Of a stretch of DNA of 61,143 nt, positions 42,802 through 51,137 are shown one piece after another; position 1 is the stretch's first letter, and each line of letters opens with the position of its first letter. A program made the position numbers and the translations under genes. The notes under the pieces were generated by a model. It was given only the letters and a program-made list of their open reading frames with translations. It searched no databases and had not been told where the DNA came from. Source of the DNA: an uncultured Clostridia bacterium (lineage in GTDB: Bacteria > Bacillota > Clostridia > Christensenellales > Borkfalkiaceae); assembly GCA_944368925.1 (NCBI GenBank), contig CALVXG010000014.1:1-61143 (forward strand). Reading direction: 5' to 3'.

Positions 42802-44577
42802 CTATTCGACGGTCACCGATTTGGCAAGGTTGCGGGGTTTATCGGGGTCATAGCCGCGCAAGAGGCACATTCTGCACGCGAAATATTGCAGCGGAATAAC
42901 GGCGAGCACGGGCATGAGCTTTTCGTGCAGGGCGGGCAGCGCGCACTTACAGTCGGCGCAGCTTTCCGAAAGCGCGGCAGTATCCTGCGAGAGCAGGACG
43001 GTGAACGCGCCGCGCGCCTTTGCCTCGGCGAGCGCGTTATCCGTCTTTGACGCGAGCGCGGGGGAAGTGGAGATAGTAAACACGGGGAACCCCTCTTCGA
43101 TGAGGGCGAGCGTGCCGTGTTTGAGTTCGCCCGCCGCGTACCCTTCCGCAAACACGTAGGCGATCTCTTTGACTTTAAGCGCGCCCTCTTCGGCCGTGCG
43201 CACGTCCAGTCCCCTGCCCAGGCAGAACATGCCGCGCGCGTCTTTGAGCTTTGCCGCCAGGGCGGACATCTGCAAAAAGCAGCCGAACGTCTCTTCCGCC
43301 GCCGAAGAGAGGGAAGGAAGGCTCGCAAACCAGTCGGGAAATTCCTGCGTGCGGTAAAATTTCATCTGCGCCGCCAAATAATACAGGCAGAGCAGCTGGC
43401 AGTTATAGCTCTTCGTGGCGGCGACGGCGATTTCGGGGCCCGCGCGCATCACGATGGTAAAATGCGCGAGCGAAGCGAGCGAGGACTGCGCAATGTTGGT
43501 GACCGCCAGCACGTACGCGCCGCGCTCTTTGGCAAGGCGCGCGGCTTGCAGGGTATCCGCCGTTTCGCCGCTCTGCGAGACGGCGACAAACAGATCGTCT
43601 TTGCCGATGAGCGGGTCGCGGTAGCGGAATTCCGACGCCGCGAAACAGAAAACGGGACAACGTACTTCGCTTTCCGCGACGTCGGCGAACATTTCGGCGG
43701 CGTGCAGGGCGGTGCCGCACGCCGCCGCGTACACCTGTTTTGCGCCGCGCAGAATGCGCGCACAGGGCGCAAAATCCGTTTCGGTCAGCCCCGCGAGCGT
43801 ATCCGAAAGGGCGCGCGGGATCTCGGAGATCTCTTTTTCCATGAACGTGCCCGAAGCGGCCGAAGTCAGGCGGCTTTCGGGCGGCACGCGCGTAAACTGT
43901 TTGCAGATCTCGCGCCCCTGCCCGTCGCAAAAGCAGATCTTGCCCCCGCCGATGCGGATAAATTCGCCGTCCGAAGCGGGACAGATAAACTCCGCCGCCC
44001 CGCAGAGCGCGGGCACGTCGCTGCACAGATACAGCGCGTCCGCGGCCGCTCCCGCCACCAGCGGACTGCCCTGCCGCACCCCGACGATCTCCCCGGGAAA
44101 ATCGGCGCACAGCACCGCCAGCGCGTACGAGCCTTTCAGCCTTTCGCACGCCTTTGCGACCGCGCCGAAAAAATCGCCGTCGTACGCGCGCGCGATCAGC
44201 TTGACGATCACCTCGCTGTCCGTTTCCGACAAAAAAACTTCGCCCTGCCTTAAAAGCTCATCTTTCAGCGTGCGGAAATTTTCCACGATCCCGTTGTGTA
44301 CCAGCGCAAATTTTCCGCTCACGTGCGGGTGCGCGTTCGCGTCCGAAGGCTTCCCGTGCGTCGCCCAGCGCGTGTGCCCGATGCCCGTATCCCCCGCTAA
44401 AGGTTTGCCTTTCAGATTGCTGACGTAACCCTTTTTCTTGCGCACGTTCAGCGTTTTTGACGGCGAAACCATCGCGATCCCCGCCGAATCGTAACCGCGG
44501 TATTCCAGTCCCGAAAGCGCCGAAAGAATTTTTTCGTAACAGTTTTCTTTGGAAACACATCCTACAATGCCGCACAT
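42802..44577 (-). CDS. glmS: Glucosamine-6-phosphate synthase
   Basis: GlmS makes glucosamine-6-phosphate from fructose-6-phosphate and glutamine, the first step to UDP-GlcNAc for peptidoglycan. The 591-residue protein starts MCGIVGCV with the catalytic Cys at position 2, has EYRGYDSAGIA and GIGHTRWATHG in the glutaminase part, two SIS domains (FVAVSQSGETADTLQA, FCLGRGLDVRTAEEGALKVKE), and the ending DPDKPRNLAKSVTVE. It is the last gene of the operon and starts one base after the glmM stop codon, so there is no room for a glmS ribozyme. Confidence 0.97.
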   Translation of the reverse strand: MCGIVGCVSKENCYEKILSALSGLEYRGYDSAGIAMVSPSKTLNVRKKKGYVSNLKGKPLAGDTGIGHTRWATHGKPSDANAHPHVSGKFALVHNGIVENFRTLKDELLRQGEVFLSETDSEVIVKLIARAYDGDFFGAVAKACERLKGSYALAVLCADFPGEIVGVRQGSPLVAGAAADALYLCSDVPALCGAAEFICPASDGEFIRIGGGKICFCDGQGREICKQFTRVPPESRLTSAASGTFMEKEISEIPRALSDTLAGLTETDFAPCARILRGAKQVYAAACGTALHAAEMFADVAESEVRCPVFCFAASEFRYRDPLIGKDDLFVAVSQSGETADTLQAARLAKERGAYVLAVTNIAQSSLASLAHFTIVMRAGPEIAVAATKSYNCQLLCLYYLAAQMKFYRTQEFPDWFASLPSLSSAAEETFGCFLQMSALAAKLKDARGMFCLGRGLDVRTAEEGALKVKEIAYVFAEGYAAGELKHGTLALIEEGFPVFTISTSPALASKTDNALAEAKARGAFTVLLSQDTAALSESCADCKCALPALHEKLMPVLAVIPLQYFACRMCLLRGYDPDKPRNLAKSVTVE

Positions 44578-44578
44578 A

Positions 44579-45874
44579 TCACACCCCCGTCCGCACGATC
44601 GTGCGGCGCACGCTCTCGGCCGCGCTCTTTGCGGCCGAGAGCGTTTCCGCTTCCGCAAAGATGCGTATGACAGGCTCCGTGCCCGACGCGCGCACCACCA
44701 GCCGATCCGCCTTTTCACTCTCCCGCGCGATGCTCGCGCGCACCTCTTCGTTGCCCAAAACGCGCACTTTGTCGCCCACGCGCACGCTCACGTTGTACTG
44801 CGGCAAAAGTTTTACGTCCGCAAGCTCCGAAAGCGGCGTTTTCGCGATCAGCTCCGCCAGCTTTACCGACGTCAGTATTCCGTCGCCCGTCGTGGAATAC
44901 TCCGACAGGATCACGTGCCCCGACTGCTCCCCGCCGATCACCGCGCCGCTCTTTCGCATATACGCCGCCACGTATTTGTCCCCGATGTCCGTCCGCGCAA
45001 GCCGTATCCCGCGCGCCCGCAAATACCGCTCCGCGCCCGTGTTCGTGTGCGCCGTCCCCACGGCCAGCCCGCCCGTCAGACGCCCCCGCCGCTTCAGCTC
45101 CGCCGCCAAAATACAAAGCACCGTGTCCCCGTCCGCGATCTTCCCCCGCTCGTCCGCCGCGATCAGCCGATCCGCGTCGCCGTCATAACAGAACCCCGCG
45201 TCCGCACCCGTTTCCGCCACCGCACGGCACATTCCCTCGGGATGCAGCGCCCCGCAACGCTCGTTTACGCGCCGGCCGTCCCTTCCGCAATTCAGCGGAA
45301 TCACCTTCGCACCCAGTTTTCGGAATACCCGCGGCGCAAAACTTCCCGCCACGCCGTTTGCGCAGTCCAGAACAAACGTCTTGCCTTCCAGGGATGTTTC
45401 GCAGCAACGCGCCAGATAATCGGTATAATCTTCGCGGCGGGGAATCGTTTTTACCCTGCCGCAATGCAGCGCCGACGCAAATGCGTACTCCTCAAACCAG
45501 TGTTCCGCTCGCTCTTCCTGCTTCTCCCCCAGCTTGCACCCCGCCGCATCGAATACTTTTAAACCGTTGAACTCGGGCGGATTGTGCGACGCGCTGATCA
45601 CGACCCCGTAATCCGCGCCTTCCCTGCGCACAAAATATGCCACCGCCGCCGTCGGCAATACGCCGCCCGCCAGAACTTCTCCCCCGCCCGCCGTCACGCC
45701 CGCCGCAAGCGCAAGCGCCAGCATATCCGACGACGTGCGCGTATCCTGCCCGATCACCACCCGCGCCTTGCCCTTTAACCTGCACAGCGCATTCCCCAAC
45801 GCAAACGCCGTGCGCGCCGTCAGTTCTTCCCCCGCTACCCCGCGGATCCCGTCCGTACCGAAATACTTGCTCAT
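44579..45874 (-). CDS. glmM: Phosphoglucosamine mutase
   Basis: GlmM converts glucosamine-6-phosphate to glucosamine-1-phosphate. The 431-residue protein has KYFGTDGIRGVAG, the phosphoserine loop VVISASHNPPEFNGLK, the metal loop CYDGDADRLI, GGEQSGHVILSEYSTTGDG and RASGTEPVIRIFAE. ATG 45874 overlaps the stop codon of the upstream gene (ATGA). It is somewhat shorter than E. coli GlmM (445) but complete. It acts between GlmS and the acetyltransferase encoded just upstream. Confidence 0.97.
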   Translation of the reverse strand: MSKYFGTDGIRGVAGEELTARTAFALGNALCRLKGKARVVIGQDTRTSSDMLALALAAGVTAGGGEVLAGGVLPTAAVAYFVRREGADYGVVISASHNPPEFNGLKVFDAAGCKLGEKQEERAEHWFEEYAFASALHCGRVKTIPRREDYTDYLARCCETSLEGKTFVLDCANGVAGSFAPRVFRKLGAKVIPLNCGRDGRRVNERCGALHPEGMCRAVAETGADAGFCYDGDADRLIAADERGKIADGDTVLCILAAELKRRGRLTGGLAVGTAHTNTGAERYLRARGIRLARTDIGDKYVAAYMRKSGAVIGGEQSGHVILSEYSTTGDGILTSVKLAELIAKTPLSELADVKLLPQYNVSVRVGDKVRVLGNEEVRASIARESEKADRLVVRASGTEPVIRIFAEAETLSAAKSAAESVRRTIVRTGV

Positions 45875-46485
45875 TCTTCCTCCCGCCTGCGGCTCTTTCT
45901 CTCCTGCCGCACCCTGCCGATCAAAAACGCACCCGCAGGCACGTCTTCCGTCACCGTCGTGCCCGCCGCAATGAAACACCCCTCCCCCAACGTCACGGGC
46001 GCGATCAGATTTACGTTGCTCCCGATAAAACAGCGATCCCCCACCACCGTCCGATGCTTGCTCACGCCGTCATAGTTACAGAAAATCACCCCGCACCCGA
46101 TGTTGCAGTCCTTGCCTACGTCCGCGTCCCCGACATATGTAAGATGCCCGATCTTCGTCCCGTCCCCTATGTTCGCGTTTTTGATCTCCACAAAATTGCC
46201 GATCCTGCAATTTTTCCCCACGACCGCCCCCGGCCGCAAATGCGCAAACGGCCCGATTCGGCTGTTTTCCCCCACCCGCGCGCCGCGCAGAACGCTCGCC
46301 GTCAGCTCACAGCCCGCATCCGCCTCCGCATCTTCCAATATGTTGTTCGGATACAAAACCGCACCCGCCCCCACACGGCTTTCGCCCAGCAGCGCATTGT
46401 TCGGAAACACAACCGCCCCTTTCCCCACCGCGGCGCGCTCCGATATCGTCACCGTCGCAGGAGATATGACCCGATAGTTCGCCAT
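45871..46485 (-). CDS. Stand-alone GlmU-type glucosamine-1-phosphate acetyltransferase
   Basis: The 204-residue left-handed beta-helix protein matches only the C-terminal half of GlmU: IGPFAHLRPGAVVGKNCRIG, NFVEIKNANIGDGTKIGHLT (with the catalytic His), IGCGVIFCNYDGVSKHRTVV, GSNVNLIAPVTLGEGCFIAA and GTTVTEDVPAGAFLIGRV. The N-terminal pyrophosphorylase domain is absent; AAGGAGG six bases before ATG 46485 and the hexapeptide start show this is a complete gene. It should acetylate glucosamine-1-phosphate, leaving UDP transfer to another enzyme. Other sugar acetyltransferases are a weaker alternative. Confidence 0.88.
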   Translation of the reverse strand: MANYRVISPATVTISERAAVGKGAVVFPNNALLGESRVGAGAVLYPNNILEDAEADAGCELTASVLRGARVGENSRIGPFAHLRPGAVVGKNCRIGNFVEIKNANIGDGTKIGHLTYVGDADVGKDCNIGCGVIFCNYDGVSKHRTVVGDRCFIGSNVNLIAPVTLGEGCFIAAGTTVTEDVPAGAFLIGRVRQERKSRRREEE

Positions 46486-46522
46486 TCCCGCCTCCTTAAA
46501 TTTGAAAATCATTCCATACTAT

Positions 46523-46550
46523 GCGGCGGCGCAAATTTTTGCGCCGCCGC
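46523..46550. promoter_or_regulatory. Hairpin between divergent glm operon and kinase gene
   Basis: Perfect 13-bp arms (46523-46535 and 46538-46550) lie upstream of both flanking genes, so it is not a terminator of either. It may regulate the glm operon leader. Confidence 0.5.
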
Positions 46551-46635
46551 CCCTTTCCCTGCGCGGCATCGAGGCGCACGCGGACGCGGCGATGGGCATG
46601 GCAGAACGGGCGAAAATGCGCGGCTTGGAAAAGGC

Positions 46636-46664
46636 TTTACAAACGCACGACGAATTGCTATACT
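46636..46664 (+). promoter_or_regulatory. Promoter of the P-loop kinase gene, leaderless geometry
   Basis: TTTACA (46636-46641), a 17-nt spacer and TATACT (46659-46664) are followed by six bases and ATG 46671. No Shine-Dalgarno site. Confidence 0.8.
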
Positions 46665-46670
46665 TTAACC

Positions 46671-47174
46671 ATGCAAAACCTTATCTTTGTCAACGGGACG
46701 ATGGGCGTCGGAAAATCCGCCGTCTGCAGGGAACTGAAAAAAATTCTGCCTCAGAATGTATTTTTGGACGGCGACAACTGCTGGGACATGACGCCTTTTA
46801 CCGTCAACGAAACGACCTGCCGCATGGTGCTCGGCAATATCTGCGCACTCTTAAACGGCTTTTTACAAAGCGGCGAGTTCGAAAACATCCTCTTTTGCTG
46901 GGTCATGCACGAGCGCGGCATCGTCGACGAGATCCTCTCCCGCCTTTCGGGAGAATTCCGCTTTTCGCTGTTTACCCTGCAATGCTCCGAACAGGAGCTC
47001 TTGCGGCGCTTAAACGGCGACATTGCCGCAGGACTTCGCTCGCAGGACGTCGTTTCCCGCAGTCTTGAACGCGCCGCGCACTACAAAGACATGCACTCCG
47101 TTTGCATCGACACGACAAACCTCACCCCTTTGCAGACCGCGCATAAAATTCTTTCTTTGATTAAAAATACTTAA
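46671..47174 (+). CDS. P-loop NTPase / small-molecule kinase-like protein
   Basis: The 167-residue protein has an N-terminal Walker A LIFVNGTMGVGKSAVCREL, then FLDGDNCWDM, a helical lid region and LQCSEQELLRRL, the layout of shikimate/gluconate/nucleoside-kinase-type P-loop proteins. The substrate cannot be read from sequence. I start at ATG 46671 because the family begins here and the promoter abuts it; the open frame continues 50 codons upstream with no match. Transcribed divergently from the glm operon. Confidence 0.85.
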   Translation: MQNLIFVNGTMGVGKSAVCRELKKILPQNVFLDGDNCWDMTPFTVNETTCRMVLGNICALLNGFLQSGEFENILFCWVMHERGIVDEILSRLSGEFRFSLFTLQCSEQELLRRLNGDIAAGLRSQDVVSRSLERAAHYKDMHSVCIDTTNLTPLQTAHKILSLIKNT

Positions 47175-47193
47175 ACCGTTTTCTTGCTATGAA

Positions 47194-47281
47194 GAGGGGC
47201 CGCCTGCAAATTTTTTGCAGGCGGCCCCTCTCCATAACGCATAAAAAAGGAAGCAGATCAAAAAAATCTGCTTCCTTTTTT
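47194..47281. terminator. Bidirectional terminator pair between convergent genes
   Basis: Hairpins 47194-47210 with 47214-47230 and 47243-47258 with 47266-47281 lie between convergent genes. The second has A and T runs on both sides and can act in both directions. Confidence 0.88.
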
Positions 47282-47331
47282 GCCGAATTATTATAAAAAT
47301 TATTTTTCGCCTTGCTTTGCGAAATATCCTT

Positions 47332-47874
47332 TCAAGAACGGCTGAGTATTTCGAGCTTTTTTTCGTCGTGCGAATCAAACGAAACAGCCCTTATGGCTTT
47401 CTTGTCAATCTCGACCTTGCCGTCCGGAATCCCGTCAAAACTTATCATGTCCGCTTCCAATGTTTCGGCTGAAATCCCCGTAATTCTGCCGTTGAAATCA
47501 CTGCCGTCCGATTCCGCGACTTCAAAAGATACCACCTTGTTTTTCTCTTTCAAATACTTATAAACCCTGTCCCGTAAAGAATCTTTTCCCCCTGTATATC
47601 CGAAATCCGGCGCAGAGCATTCCTTGTTTCCGATATATTCCGACACTTTCAGCAGGTTGTTCAAATACAGCGTCTCTCTCTGTATTTTGATAATATTTTC
47701 CACGAGAAAACAGAAAAATCCGTCGCTCTCCCCGTATCTGTCCAAAGTTGCGATCAGACAATCGCTTTCGTCAAAATCCACAATATATCCCACCTGAAAT
47801 CTGGACGTATCGTCAGGATTCAGATAAATTTCGCACAATTCCCGATTTTCTTTGTATTTTTTCAGACCGAACAT
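47332..47874 (-). CDS. Hypothetical protein with two similar beta-rich halves
   Basis: I do not recognise this 180-residue soluble protein. Residues about 25-80 (QVGYIVDFDESDCLIATLD...) and about 116-178 (VSFEVAESDGSDF...) each look like a five-strand small-barrel unit with a matching DG turn and a closing Leu-rich strand. This suggests a duplicated SH3/Sm-like fold (inference). ATG 47874 with a purine-rich GGGGAAG upstream. The DNA is more A+T-rich than its neighbours. It has its own exact TTGACA promoter and is monocistronic. Confidence 0.78.
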   Translation of the reverse strand: MFGLKKYKENRELCEIYLNPDDTSRFQVGYIVDFDESDCLIATLDRYGESDGFFCFLVENIIKIQRETLYLNNLLKVSEYIGNKECSAPDFGYTGGKDSLRDRVYKYLKEKNKVVSFEVAESDGSDFNGRITGISAETLEADMISFDGIPDGKVEIDKKAIRAVSFDSHDEKKLEILSRS

Positions 47875-47917
47875 TCTTTTCTTCCCCCTCTTGTCGGTTT
47901 TACTTCCCGTCAACAGC

Positions 47918-47946
47918 AGTATACACCCGCTGCGATGCAATGTCAA
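47918..47946 (-). promoter_or_regulatory. Sigma-A promoter of the 180-residue hypothetical protein
   Basis: On the minus strand TTGACA (47941-47946), a 17-nt spacer and TATACT (47918-47923), about 43 nt before the ATG. The MFS gene ends at 47997, just upstream. Confidence 0.85.
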
Positions 47947-47996
47947 TATTTTTTCGGATTGTATATCTTGAACGGACGGATTGTCTTCTCCTGTTC

Positions 47997-49265
47997 TCAC
48001 TCCTTTTCCGTCAGAGGGAGGCGGTACGGCTTGTTTTTGGACATCTTAGCGATCAGCACGGAAAAGACGACGGCGAGGATCGGGAACACCGCACAGCATA
48101 AAATTCCCGCTTTCATGCCGAGCTGTTCGGCCGTCCAGCCGAACTCTGCCGCAAAATCTGCCGCCGCAGGCGCCGCGATCACCGCGTCCGCGACCAACCC
48201 CGTGACCTGCGGCCCCACCGACGCGCCCAAATCGCCGCCCGCCGCCATCAGCGCAAACACCGCCACGTTCGCGTTGGGGATATGATCGCCCACCGCGATC
48301 AGACTCCCCGGCCAGAGCATGGAAACGCAAAGCCCCGTCAGCCCGCACGCAATGAGCCCGATGACGGGCACGGGCGTGAGCGCCGCCGCCAAATAGCACA
48401 CCGCCGCCCCCGCCGACCCGAAAATCAGCACTTTATAGATGCGCTTTCCGAACGCGCCGTACAGGCTTCGGCCCAGTCCCAGCATGAGCGCAAACATCGC
48501 CACGCCGAAAATATCGCCCCAGATCTTTTCCATGCCCAGCGCCTGTTCCAGATAGCCCGACGCCCATTGCGACATCGTACATTCGCTCGCGCCGCCGAAA
48601 AAGATGCAGAGAACGCACAAAATGAGCGCTTTGTTCGAAAAGAGTCCCACCGCGCCCGACGTCTTTTCGGGCGTTTCGACGGGCGGCATCTTCGCGAAAA
48701 AGAACAATACCGCCGCGACGGCGGGGACTATGCCCCACCCCAACACCAGCCATTGCCAGTTTTCCCTGCCGATCGCAAACAGCAGGCCGCTGCTCACCAG
48801 CACGACCCCGACGACGCCCCAGGCGTACACCGAATGCAGGCGGCTCATGGCGCGCTCGGGATCGGGCGAGGGGATTGCCGCGATGATCGGGCTGATCAGC
48901 ACCTCCGAAAGCCCGCCCGACGCCGCAAAGACGACCGTACCCAGCGCAAGCCCCGCGTACGCATACTGCGGGAACAGCCAAGGCAGGACGGAAAACAGTA
49001 CGATGCCCGCCACCGTCAGAACGGGGGTCAGGCGCACCGTCAGCGCAATGTTGAATTTGTGCGAACAGAAAGAAAACAGAAGATCGACGCCCAGCTGCGT
49101 ACAAAAATTGAGCAGCACCAGCAAGCCGAGCAGGCTGTAAGAGATCCCGTATTCGCTGTAAAAGGTGGAAAAAAGCAGGGGCGATACGGTCGCGACGACC
49201 GCCATCGACACGTTCACCGAATAGGCCGCCGCCTTGGTCAAGGAATATTCTGCCGTCTTTTTCAT
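47997..49265 (-). CDS. MFS transporter
   Basis: The 422-residue protein has about 12 membrane helices and Major Facilitator traits: LLGLLVLLNFCTQLGVDLLF in helix 2, a signature-like VFAASGGLSEVLISPI segment, and WPGSLIAVGDHIPN in the C-terminal half, as in sugar/fucose-permease-like members. ATG 49265 has GAGAAG upstream; the open frame beyond it runs through the terminator and is not coding. It lies next to a cytoplasmic fucosidase, so oligosaccharide or fucoside uptake is a reasonable guess. Substrate unproven. Confidence 0.88.
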   Translation of the reverse strand: MKKTAEYSLTKAAAYSVNVSMAVVATVSPLLFSTFYSEYGISYSLLGLLVLLNFCTQLGVDLLFSFCSHKFNIALTVRLTPVLTVAGIVLFSVLPWLFPQYAYAGLALGTVVFAASGGLSEVLISPIIAAIPSPDPERAMSRLHSVYAWGVVGVVLVSSGLLFAIGRENWQWLVLGWGIVPAVAAVLFFFAKMPPVETPEKTSGAVGLFSNKALILCVLCIFFGGASECTMSQWASGYLEQALGMEKIWGDIFGVAMFALMLGLGRSLYGAFGKRIYKVLIFGSAGAAVCYLAAALTPVPVIGLIACGLTGLCVSMLWPGSLIAVGDHIPNANVAVFALMAAGGDLGASVGPQVTGLVADAVIAAPAAADFAAEFGWTAEQLGMKAGILCCAVFPILAVVFSVLIAKMSKNKPYRLPLTEKE

Positions 49266-49286
49266 TTTTCTTCTCTCATCATCGGC

Positions 49287-49326
49287 AAAAGGCCGCCGCA
49301 CGGCGAACGCCGTGCGGCGGCCTTTT
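49287..49326 (-). terminator. Terminator of the fucosidase operon
   Basis: Perfect 19-bp arms (49287-49305 and 49308-49326) with an A-rich side and T run, seven bases after the fucosidase stop codon. It separates the fucosidase from the MFS gene. Confidence 0.9.
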
Positions 49327-49333
49327 TTAAATT

Positions 49334-50545
49334 TTACTCTTCGGCATATTCGAGGCAGGCTACCCGCACCGAAAGGCTCGTGCCGTACGCGAACGGGCGC
49401 ACCGCGAAGCGGTTTTGCGGGCATTCGATCTTATCCCCGCTGTCCAGCCAGTAGGCGCGGCCGAACCGAAGGCCCTTTTCCAGAACGATCTCGCGGTTTT
49501 CGATCGCCTTCACCACGTTCGGGTCGGCGGTCATCGGTACGTTTTTCACGACCACGTACAGTCGTTTTCCGTCCGTAAGCGGGATCCCGCCCTCGCAGGC
49601 GACGTCCGCTTTGCGCACGTCGAAAATAAAATTCTTGTTCGCGCGGATAAACTTTCCGATCTCTTTGAGGATCGCCTTGTCCGTCGGATTCACCGCGCCG
49701 CTGCCCGTAAGGCCCGTGTTGAGCAGGAAATTGCAGTTCGCGGCGCGGCAATCGAGAAGATTTTCGATCAGTTCGTGCACCGCTTTATAGTTGCAGTCCT
49801 GCTTCGCATACCCCCAATGATCGTTCAGCACCTGGCACATTTCGCCCGCGCGCGGCTTGTCCGAACAGTCCACATAGTGCGGATTGCCGCGTTCGAACGT
49901 CACGCTGTCCAGCTCGGGATGCCCTACCTTCCCAAGCTCCGAAAGTCCCGTGTTGTTGATGATCATCGCCTCCGGCTGGTACGCGCGGATCGCCGCATAC
50001 AGGCGGTCTTCCTGCCAGTCGCCGTCCGGTTTGTCCCACATACCGTCGAACCAAAGCCCCCCGATCTTTCCGTAATTTTTGCAGAGGATCGTCACGCTTT
50101 CGATCAGATAATCGATGTATTTCGGGAAATTCTCCTTGTAATCGGGGTTGTGCCAGTCCAAAAGGGTGTGATAGAAAAAGGGCACCAGCCCTTCCGCGCG
50201 GCACGCGTCCACAAATTCGCGGATCAGATCCCTGCCGCACGCCGAATGCGGCGCGTCGTACGTGCTCAGCCCGCACGTATCGTACAGAGAAAAGCCGTCG
50301 TGATGGCGGGTCGTGAGCGTGATGTACCGCGCCCCCGCCGCCTTTGCCGTTCTGGCAAGCGCCTGCGCCCAATCTTTGCGGATCTTAAACTTCGACGGAA
50401 GTTTTTCGTACTGCCGCGCGTCCGTCTTCGGATCCAGCGCCAGCACCCATTCGCCCTTTCCCAGCACGCTGTACAGGCCGAAATGTACAAAGATCCCGAA
50501 ACCGAGCTTTTTAAACCGCTCGATGTAGCCGAACCGATTCTCCAT
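49334..50545 (-). CDS. Cytoplasmic alpha-L-fucosidase (GH29)
   Basis: GH29 enzymes release alpha-L-fucose from glycans by a retaining mechanism. The 403-residue protein has FGIFVHFGLYSVLGKGEW, YITLTTRHHDGFSLYDT, FFYHTLLDWHNPDY and GGLWFDGMWD, where the Asp is the expected nucleophile. No signal peptide, so it is intracellular and depends on import of fucosylated sugars. GGAGG precedes ATG 50545. It follows the oxidoreductase gamma gene by 52 nt on the same strand. Confidence 0.93.
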   Translation of the reverse strand: MENRFGYIERFKKLGFGIFVHFGLYSVLGKGEWVLALDPKTDARQYEKLPSKFKIRKDWAQALARTAKAAGARYITLTTRHHDGFSLYDTCGLSTYDAPHSACGRDLIREFVDACRAEGLVPFFYHTLLDWHNPDYKENFPKYIDYLIESVTILCKNYGKIGGLWFDGMWDKPDGDWQEDRLYAAIRAYQPEAMIINNTGLSELGKVGHPELDSVTFERGNPHYVDCSDKPRAGEMCQVLNDHWGYAKQDCNYKAVHELIENLLDCRAANCNFLLNTGLTGSGAVNPTDKAILKEIGKFIRANKNFIFDVRKADVACEGGIPLTDGKRLYVVVKNVPMTADPNVVKAIENREIVLEKGLRFGRAYWLDSGDKIECPQNRFAVRPFAYGTSLSVRVACLEYAEE

Positions 50546-50597
50546 GATTCCTCCTTAAAATCGGCGGACGTACCCGCCTTTTTGATGCGAAATGAAT

Positions 50598-51137
50598 TTA
50601 TTTTTGCGCGAGCGCCGCGTTGATGCCAGTCAGAAACGCGCGCTCGTTGCACTCGCACAGATGTACTTTTCCGATGAATTTTTCGCGCAGGCAGCTTACA
50701 ATGCTCTTTTGCTGCACCGCGCCCGTCGCCGCCACCAGCACGCCCAGCGCGATCATGTTCGCCGTGCGGATATCGCCCGCTTCCAGCGCAAGATCGTTGA
50801 GCGGCACGTCGTACACTTTGACGTCGTCGCGCCCCGCATAGGAATCGGAGATGGAACCGTTCACGACGATCATCCCGCCGCTCTTCACACGCGGCGCGAA
50901 TTTGTGAAAACTCGGCGCGTTCAGCGCGATGAGCACGTCGGGCTCGCTGCAAAGAGGCGATGCGATCTCTTCATCCGACAAGATCACCGCACAATTCGCC
51001 GTGCCGCCGCGCATTTCCGGCCCGTACGCCGGCAAATACGATACCTCTTTCCCCTCATGCAGGCCGCTCTCCGCCAGAAACCGCCCCGCACTCAGAACGC
51101 CCTGGCCGCCTTGTCCCGCCAATAAGATCCGTATCAT
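50598..51137 (-). CDS. 2-oxoacid:ferredoxin oxidoreductase, gamma subunit
   Basis: The gamma subunit of a four-part pyruvate/2-oxoglutarate/2-oxoisovalerate:ferredoxin oxidoreductase. The 179-residue protein starts IRILLAGQGGQGVLSAGRFLAE, with YGPEMRGGTANCAVILSDEE and LIALNAPSFHKF, matching the family. ATG 51137 overlaps the beta-gene stop codon (ATGA). It closes the ferredoxin-alpha-beta-gamma order. Confidence 0.95.
   Translation of the reverse strand: MIRILLAGQGGQGVLSAGRFLAESGLHEGKEVSYLPAYGPEMRGGTANCAVILSDEEIASPLCSEPDVLIALNAPSFHKFAPRVKSGGMIVVNGSISDSYAGRDDVKVYDVPLNDLALEAGDIRTANMIALGVLVAATGAVQQKSIVSCLREKFIGKVHLCECNERAFLTGINAALAQK

Noticed and set aside
44578-44581. glmS ribozyme
   Set aside because: glmS starts one base after the glmM stop codon, so no leader exists to hold it.
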